Shown here in pieces: positions 15,413-19,021 of a DNA stretch of 19,021 nucleotides. Position 1 is the first letter of the stretch, and each line of letters starts with the position of its first letter. The stretch is from CALARM01 sp964431735 (GTDB taxonomy: Bacteria; Vulcanimicrobiota; SpSt-956; JAKJGF01), in the NCBI GenBank assembly GCA_964431735.1, contig CAYSLJ010000137.1:1-19021 (forward strand), in the 5' to 3' direction. Made by a program: the position numbers and the translations under genes. The notes under the pieces were generated by a model. The model worked only from the letters and a program-made list of their open reading frames with translations. It made no database searches and was not told the DNA's origin.

Positions 15413-15647
15413 CCGGGAAAGGAATTGCGTTTAAAAATGACAGGTGATTTTACATACAAGGGAAAAAGAAATTTGTTATAGAATATTCAGAGTGAAAAGT
15501 GAAAGGTGAAAAGTGAATAAAATAAGACATTACCTGCCATTCACTATTCACTACTCACTATTCACTAATTACAGATTTATATGCATTAACTATAATTTTC
15601 AGTAAAGGTGAATTTACCTGTCGTAAAAAAACGCAATCCGGGAAAGG
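15413..15647 (+). mobile_element. B-family MITE-like element, copy 2, with 10-bp target duplication
   Basis: The element itself is 15423-15637 (215 bp). The left end ATTGCGTTTAAAAATGACAG and the reverse complement of the right end, ATTGCGTTTTTTTACGACAG, form terminal inverted repeats of about 29 bp with mismatches. CCGGGAAAGG flanks it directly at 15413-15422 and 15638-15647, a perfect 10-bp direct repeat that reads as a target-site duplication. It has no ORF of its own. It lies 21 bp beyond the hydG stop codon. A transposase acting in trans is inferred. Confidence 0.85.
15492..15567. repeat. Heptamer arrays, GTGAA class, in inverted pair inside B copy 2
   Basis: Four units at 15492-15519 (GTGAAAA, GTGAAAG, GTGAAAA, GTGAATA) and four at 15540-15567 (TTCACTA, with one CTCACTA) in the opposite sense, so the two halves can pair as a hairpin. 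B copy 1 has only about two such units. Confidence 0.8.
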
Positions 15648-15658
15648 TATCTGCCTGG

Positions 15659-17059
15659 CTATACATAAAGATCTCTCTGTCCTTTTTGTATATTCTCAAG
15701 CATATTTCTGACTTTTTCTCTTGTTCCTCCCTGCTCTATATCTTTTTCTATCATGTTATTTATGAGATTGAATCCGTCTTCTTTCAGAGAAGAATCGGCA
15801 AAATCATAGAGATATTCGGCGAAAGTTGTCATAGCATTGGGCAAACAGTGTAATTTTATAAGCCCTGGTTTGGCAAGATCCATAAAATCTTTTCCCACTC
15901 TTCCTAGTCTGTAACAGGCAGTACAGAAAGACGGTATGTAACCATGTTTGACTATATCTCTGATAACTTCTGCTATAGATCTTGTGTCTCCCAGAGCAAA
16001 CTGTTCTTCTTCCGCATCTTCTGCATCATATGTGCCATGTTTATACCCTCCGGGGTTTGTCCTTGAACCGGCAGAGATCTGAGATATACCGAGTTCAAAA
16101 GCATCTCTTCTCATAGCAGAGTTCTCTCTTGTGCTCAGTATAATACCGGTATATGGTACAGCAATTCTCAGTACTGCTATTATTTTCTTGAAATCTTCAT
16201 CTGAAACTGCATATGGAGGATGGTAACTCAGTTCAGAGCCGAGTGCAGGCTCGATCCTGGGAACAGATATCGTATGAGGGCCAAGACCGAACTTTGCCTC
16301 CAGATGCCTTATATGGCTCAGAAGTGCCAGAATTTCATATCTCCAGTCATAAAGACCGAACAGAACACCTATCCCCACATCGTCAAATCCTGCTTCGAAT
16401 GCTCTGTCCATAGCTTCAAGTCTGTAAAGATAATTTGCCTTGGGCCCTTTAATATGAAGTTTTTTGTAAGTTTCCTCATGATATGTTTCCTGGAATAACT
16501 GATATGTTCCTATATTACATTTATGTAATTCTTTGAATTCTTCTACTGACAGAGGGGCTATATTTACATTAATTCTTCTTATATTACCTCTGTCGCTTTT
16601 TACGGAATAAACTGTTTCTATTGATTTGAAAATATATGACAGACCTTCATTTGTATAGGATTCTCCTGCGACAAGAAGCACTCTTTTATGTCCCTGTGAA
16701 AGAAGAACTTCTACTTCTTCTCTTATTTCATCCTGATTGAGAGCTTTTCTTATGAGATCCGGATTTGCTTTGCGAAAGGCACAGTAAAGACATTCGTTAT
16801 TGCATAGATTTGATATGTAAAGAGGGGCAAACAGAACGAGTCTGTTTCCATAGATTTCTTTTTTTATCCATACTGCTGTTTTATAGATTTGCTCCAGGAG
16901 AGACCTGTCTGTCACCTTTAAAAGGGTAAGTACATCATTATAATCTATTCCTTTTAATTCTTTAGCTTTTGCAAGAATCTCAGAAATTTTGCCGGGTGAA
17001 ATATCAATTTCCTTTTCAATTTCTTCAAAGATTTTTTTGTTTTCTATAATGTTATTCAT
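15659..17059 (-). CDS. hydG: [FeFe]-hydrogenase maturase HydG, radical SAM tyrosine lyase
   Basis: 466 residues, the usual HydG length. The radical-SAM cluster motif is Cys86-x3-Cys90-x2-Cys93 in SNLCNNECLYCAF. The C-terminal CTACYRLGRVGKDF motif (Cys379, Cys382) is the HydG-specific site of the second Fe-S cluster. HydG cleaves tyrosine to p-cresol, releasing CO and cyanide as an Fe(CO)2(CN) synthon for the H-cluster. GAAGG lies upstream of the ATG. The nearest relative by fold is ThiH, but the C-terminal CxxC motif and hydE nearby make HydG much more likely. hydF and the hydrogenase genes are not in the window. Confidence 0.95.
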   Translation of the reverse strand: MNNIIENKKIFEEIEKEIDISPGKISEILAKAKELKGIDYNDVLTLLKVTDRSLLEQIYKTAVWIKKEIYGNRLVLFAPLYISNLCNNECLYCAFRKANPDLIRKALNQDEIREEVEVLLSQGHKRVLLVAGESYTNEGLSYIFKSIETVYSVKSDRGNIRRINVNIAPLSVEEFKELHKCNIGTYQLFQETYHEETYKKLHIKGPKANYLYRLEAMDRAFEAGFDDVGIGVLFGLYDWRYEILALLSHIRHLEAKFGLGPHTISVPRIEPALGSELSYHPPYAVSDEDFKKIIAVLRIAVPYTGIILSTRENSAMRRDAFELGISQISAGSRTNPGGYKHGTYDAEDAEEEQFALGDTRSIAEVIRDIVKHGYIPSFCTACYRLGRVGKDFMDLAKPGLIKLHCLPNAMTTFAEYLYDFADSSLKEDGFNLINNMIEKDIEQGGTREKVRNMLENIQKGQRDLYV

Positions 17060-17124
17060 TATATTACCTTCTTTCTTAATTTAAAAGTATAAGAATTTTC
17101 ATATTTAATGGCGTAAAATCAAGT

Positions 17125-17160
17125 TTTAGATAAAAATTAAATAGAGGCAATTTATCTAAA
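17125..17160. promoter_or_regulatory. 10-bp perfect inverted repeat upstream of hydG
   Basis: TTTAGATAAA (17125-17134) and TTTATCTAAA (17151-17160) are exact complements separated by 16 bp, about 65-100 bp before the hydG ATG. It could be an operator or a 5'-leader hairpin. The arms are AT-rich, so chance is not excluded. Confidence 0.35.
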
Positions 17161-17176
17161 TAATTTATATGAGAAT

Positions 17177-17190
17177 CGTAACGCGTGACG
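17177..17190. repeat. Heptamer pair, ACG class (2 units)
   Basis: CGTAACG and CGTGACG in the context GAGAAT ... GGGAGGA ... ATTCTC. The left flank ATGAGAATCGTAA is also found, reverse-complemented, beside the array at 66-93. Confidence 0.7.
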
Positions 17191-17237
17191 GGAGGAATAA
17201 ATTCTCATTTTTGTTGTGACCGAACCGGTCATGGTTG

Positions 17238-17364
17238 TTAGGGGTTGTCAAGAAATAACCCCATCATATTTACGTCTATATCGTGACGCGTAACGCGTAA
17301 CGCGTTACGCGAGGATGATAACCGTTCTAACAATTTGCCAGGGTTATTTTCTTACAGTCCCTTA
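17238..17364 (+). mobile_element. H-family element, copy 3
   Basis: Left end TTAGGGGTTGTCAAGAAATA. The right end reverse-complements to TAAGGGACTGTAAGAAAATA. The ends are imperfect inverted repeats, continuing as AACCCC and AACCCT. The core is a heptamer array. Its right end is directly followed by R copy 3. Confidence 0.7.
17282..17309. repeat. Heptamer array, ACG class (4 units), core of H copy 3
   Basis: CGTGACG, CGTAACG (twice) and CGTTACG, followed by CGAGGATGATAACCG, the same right flank as the inverted copy 2. Confidence 0.85.
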
Positions 17365-17365
17365 G

Positions 17366-17593
17366 TACCGCTCCAAATAAGTTCATACCCATATTAAAAC
17401 CTGTCCCTGGCCGGACTCTTCCGGAAAAGATATGATCCTGTTACGTGGCAAACTGGTTTTGCAGACTGTTAATATTTTGCGTCTCTATAATTTATAACTC
17501 TCTTTTAATACGGCATATCTTTTCCTCCAGAGCCCGGCCAGGGACAGGAGCGTGTTCCATATTTTTTTGGGTACCAATTTGCCTGTTACGATA
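17366..17593 (+). mobile_element. R-family hairpin element, copy 3 (228 bp, complete)
   Basis: Bounded by direct repeats CTTAG at 17361-17365 and 17594-17598. Stem arms 17400-17434 and 17514-17548 (35 bp each) are complementary except for a few central positions. Same length as copy 2, with scattered substitutions. Non-coding. It lies between hydE and hydG next to H copy 3. Confidence 0.8.
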
Positions 17594-17618
17594 CTTAGTT
17601 ATGATTGTTACTGAATTA

Positions 17619-17638
17619 CCTACGAATTTATTCGTAGG
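17619..17638. repeat. 20-bp perfect palindrome between hydE and hydG
   Basis: CCTACGAATTTATTCGTAGG, an 8-bp stem with a TTTA/AATAAA centre. Neither strand has a following T tract, so it is not a standard terminator. The 120 bp between it and the hydE stop is somewhat more GC-rich but contains no gene I can support. Confidence 0.6.
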
Positions 17639-17759
17639 GTTCCTGCTTCCCTGACCATGCTTGCCTTCGGCTTAAAACCTTCAGGTAGCGGCACAATCTC
17701 CACATGCGTTAATTCCCTGTATTCCACATGTAGTAAAAAATAGTTAATGCCTTAATTTA

Positions 17760-17773
17760 TTCACTGTTCACTT
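17760..17773. repeat. Two GTGAA-class heptamers containing the hydE stop codon
   Basis: TTCACTG and TTCACTT on the plus strand. Read on the minus strand they encode the last residues (SEQ) and the TGA stop of hydE. Confidence 0.55.
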
Positions 17774-18816
17774 TGTATACGTTTTTTAAAATGAACTGGA
17801 TCTCCCGGTTCGTCAAAAGCTATTTCATCACCTGCACTTCTTACTCTGTTTTCTATACAGGATTTACACTCACCTGGCATTTCTTCAAGGCATGGTTTAT
17901 TATCATAGAGCTGATAGTTTTTTTTGTATTTTATCGGTGTAATATTGGGCATAATTACATTTGCACCGCATTTAAGTCCCATTTCTCTTCCCACAGGGTT
18001 TATTGTCTGCAGTGCAGTTGTTGAAGCAATATTTACATCTTGAAGATATATTCTGGTGAGGGCTATCATTTTTAATGATAGTTGAAATCTTCTTTTAATT
18101 TCTTCATCTGTATTTAATGCTATAAGGGGGGCATCTTTATGAGGAAGATATGGTCCCATACCTATCATATCAATATCCATATCTTTAAAAAATTGTATAT
18201 CTTCTATGAGATCTTCTTCCGTCTGGCCGGGAAGTCCTATCATTACTCCCGTTCCTGCCTGATAACCTGCTTTCTGTAAATTCCTGAGGCATTCTATCCT
18301 CTCTTTAAGGCTGTATCCTTCAGGATGAATCTCTCTGTAAATTTTTTCGCTCGTTGTTTCTACTCTGAGCAAATATCTGTTTGCTCCTGAGTCAAACCAT
18401 CTTTTGTAGGTCTCATAAGTCTGTTCACCTGCACAGAGAACAATTCTTAATTTCCCTTCAGTTTCTTTATTTATCCTTTTTACAGCAGTACTGACATAAT
18501 CAATAAACTCGCTGTCATTTCTTTCTCCTGATTGAAGTACAACAGAACCGTATCTGTTTTTCCATGCCTGGAGAGCACATTCTGTTATCTCTTCCTCTGT
18601 CATCATATATCTGTGCGGTGTGCTATCCCGTCTTATACCACAATAGTAGCAGTTTCTTGTACAGATATTACTGAATTCTATGAGACCTCTCAAAAAAACT
18701 CTGTTACCTGTATATTTTAATTTTACCTCATAGGCCATTCTATAGAGTTCTTCCAGTTTTTTATCATCTGTAACCTTCATCCAGTAAAGTAAATCACTTC
18801 TGTCAAATGATTTCAT
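17761..18816 (-). CDS. hydE: [FeFe]-hydrogenase maturase HydE, radical SAM protein
   Basis: 351 residues from the ATG at 18816. The radical-SAM motif is Cys52-x3-Cys56-x2-Cys59 in IEFSNICTRNCYYCGIRR, typical of HydE. Family motifs TGVMIGLPGQT and DMIGMGPYLPHKDAPL follow. C-terminal Cys309-x7-Cys317-x2-Cys320 matches the optional second [2Fe-2S] site known in Thermotoga HydE. It acts with HydG and HydF in H-cluster assembly, processing the HydG iron product. The ATG is preferred over the in-frame GTG at 18831: AAGGG lies 7 bases before the ATG, whereas the GTG is itself part of a heptamer repeat. The stop codon also lies in heptamers (17760-17773). BioB is the closest alternative family, but HydG nearby argues against it. 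Confidence 0.93.
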   Translation of the reverse strand: MKSFDRSDLLYWMKVTDDKKLEELYRMAYEVKLKYTGNRVFLRGLIEFSNICTRNCYYCGIRRDSTPHRYMMTEEEITECALQAWKNRYGSVVLQSGERNDSEFIDYVSTAVKRINKETEGKLRIVLCAGEQTYETYKRWFDSGANRYLLRVETTSEKIYREIHPEGYSLKERIECLRNLQKAGYQAGTGVMIGLPGQTEEDLIEDIQFFKDMDIDMIGMGPYLPHKDAPLIALNTDEEIKRRFQLSLKMIALTRIYLQDVNIASTTALQTINPVGREMGLKCGANVIMPNITPIKYKKNYQLYDNKPCLEEMPGECKSCIENRVRSAGDEIAFDEPGDPVHFKKRIQSEQ

Positions 18817-18820
18817 AGAA

Positions 18821-18868
18821 TCACCCTTCACTTTTCACGACTCACTATATCGTGACGCGTAACGCGTA
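18821..18868. repeat. Mixed heptamer arrays upstream of hydE
   Basis: Four GTGAA-class units on the minus strand (ATAGTGA, GTCGTGA, AAAGTGA, AGGGTGA; 18821-18848), then ACG-class units CGTGACG and CGTAACG (18851-18864) plus CGTA. The unit closest to hydE supplies its AAGGG ribosome-binding site. Both classes sit side by side here. Confidence 0.75.
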
Positions 18869-18968
18869 TTTTCACCGGTACCGGGCGAACAGTGTTTGCC
18901 TCTACGACTCACGTATAAATATTCTTACCTTATTTGCTGTTACCTTCTATTTTTCATAGATTTTTCTA

Positions 18969-19021
18969 ATTGCGTTTAAAAATGACAGGTGATTTTACAT
19001 ACAAGGGAAAAAGAAATTTGT
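18969..19021 (+). mobile_element. B-family element, copy 3, cut by window end
   Basis: From ATTGCGTTTAAAAATGACAG to the window end, this is essentially identical to the first 50 bp of the copy at 15423. The near identity suggests recent spread. It lies about 150 bp upstream of hydE. Between it and the heptamer arrays there is a palindromic GGTACC stretch (CCGGTACCGG, about 18875-18884) but no gene. Confidence 0.75.

Noticed and set aside
17639..17725. Minus-strand short reading frame (EIVPLPEGFKPK and so on) ending in the palindrome
   Set aside because: About 28 codons, no ribosome-binding site, only a GTG to start; better explained as repeat or remnant DNA.
18817..18831. GTG start for hydE
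   Set aside because: The GTG is part of the heptamer array. The ATG at 18816 has a well-spaced AAGGG.

Overview
The window is an AT-rich bacterial scaffold with nine protein genes, all on the minus strand. It contains one 100-N assembly gap, and its long intergenic stretches are packed with short repeats. No rRNA, tRNA, CRISPR array or transposase gene was found. The gene content fits an uncultivated anaerobic bacterium with elaborate signalling: [FeFe]-hydrogenase maturases HydE and HydG, eukaryotic-type Ser/Thr kinases, PATAN (DUF4388) proteins and a sigma-54 two-component pair. I cannot fix the phylum from the sequence. Candidate phyla rich in such kinases, or a deltaproteobacterial relative, are guesses only.

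Layout in the direction of transcription (right to left). hydE (17761-18816) and hydG (15659-17059) come first, separated by about 700 bp of nested repeats. A predicted pseudokinase follows (14219-15319) with its own sigma-70-like promoter. Next are an overlapping histidine kinase (11509-13947) and NtrC-type response regulator (9843-11534). After about 1 kb of repeats comes a tight three-gene operon: a double-PATAN protein with a C-terminal tandem repeat (7103-8850), a Ser/Thr kinase fused to a PATAN domain (5663-7060), and a PATAN protein with a duplicated C-terminal module (4495-5628). The operon ends at a clear intrinsic terminator (4349-4372). The last gene encodes an exported beta-propeller/transglutaminase-like protein (98-3619).

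The genes suggest three functional units. HydE and HydG build the organometallic cluster of an [FeFe] hydrogenase whose structural genes lie elsewhere. The histidine kinase/response regulator pair probably activates sigma-54 promoters, and both proteins have PAS domains with clustered cysteines. The PATAN-kinase operon looks like a self-contained phosphorylation module, possibly with the repeat-tailed protein as scaffold or substrate; this last point is inference.

The most unusual part is the repeat landscape. Three interspersed families are present: R, a 228-bp long-hairpin element; H, about 120 bp with terminal inverted repeats around a heptamer array; and B, up to 215 bp with terminal inverted repeats, one copy flanked by a perfect 10-bp duplication. 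They are nested in or abutted to each other. Several carry arrays of degenerate 7-bp units of two sequence classes, and a third class stands alone beside R-prime. Some heptamers have been recruited as gene signals: the ribosome-binding site and stop codon of hydE both lie within heptamer units.
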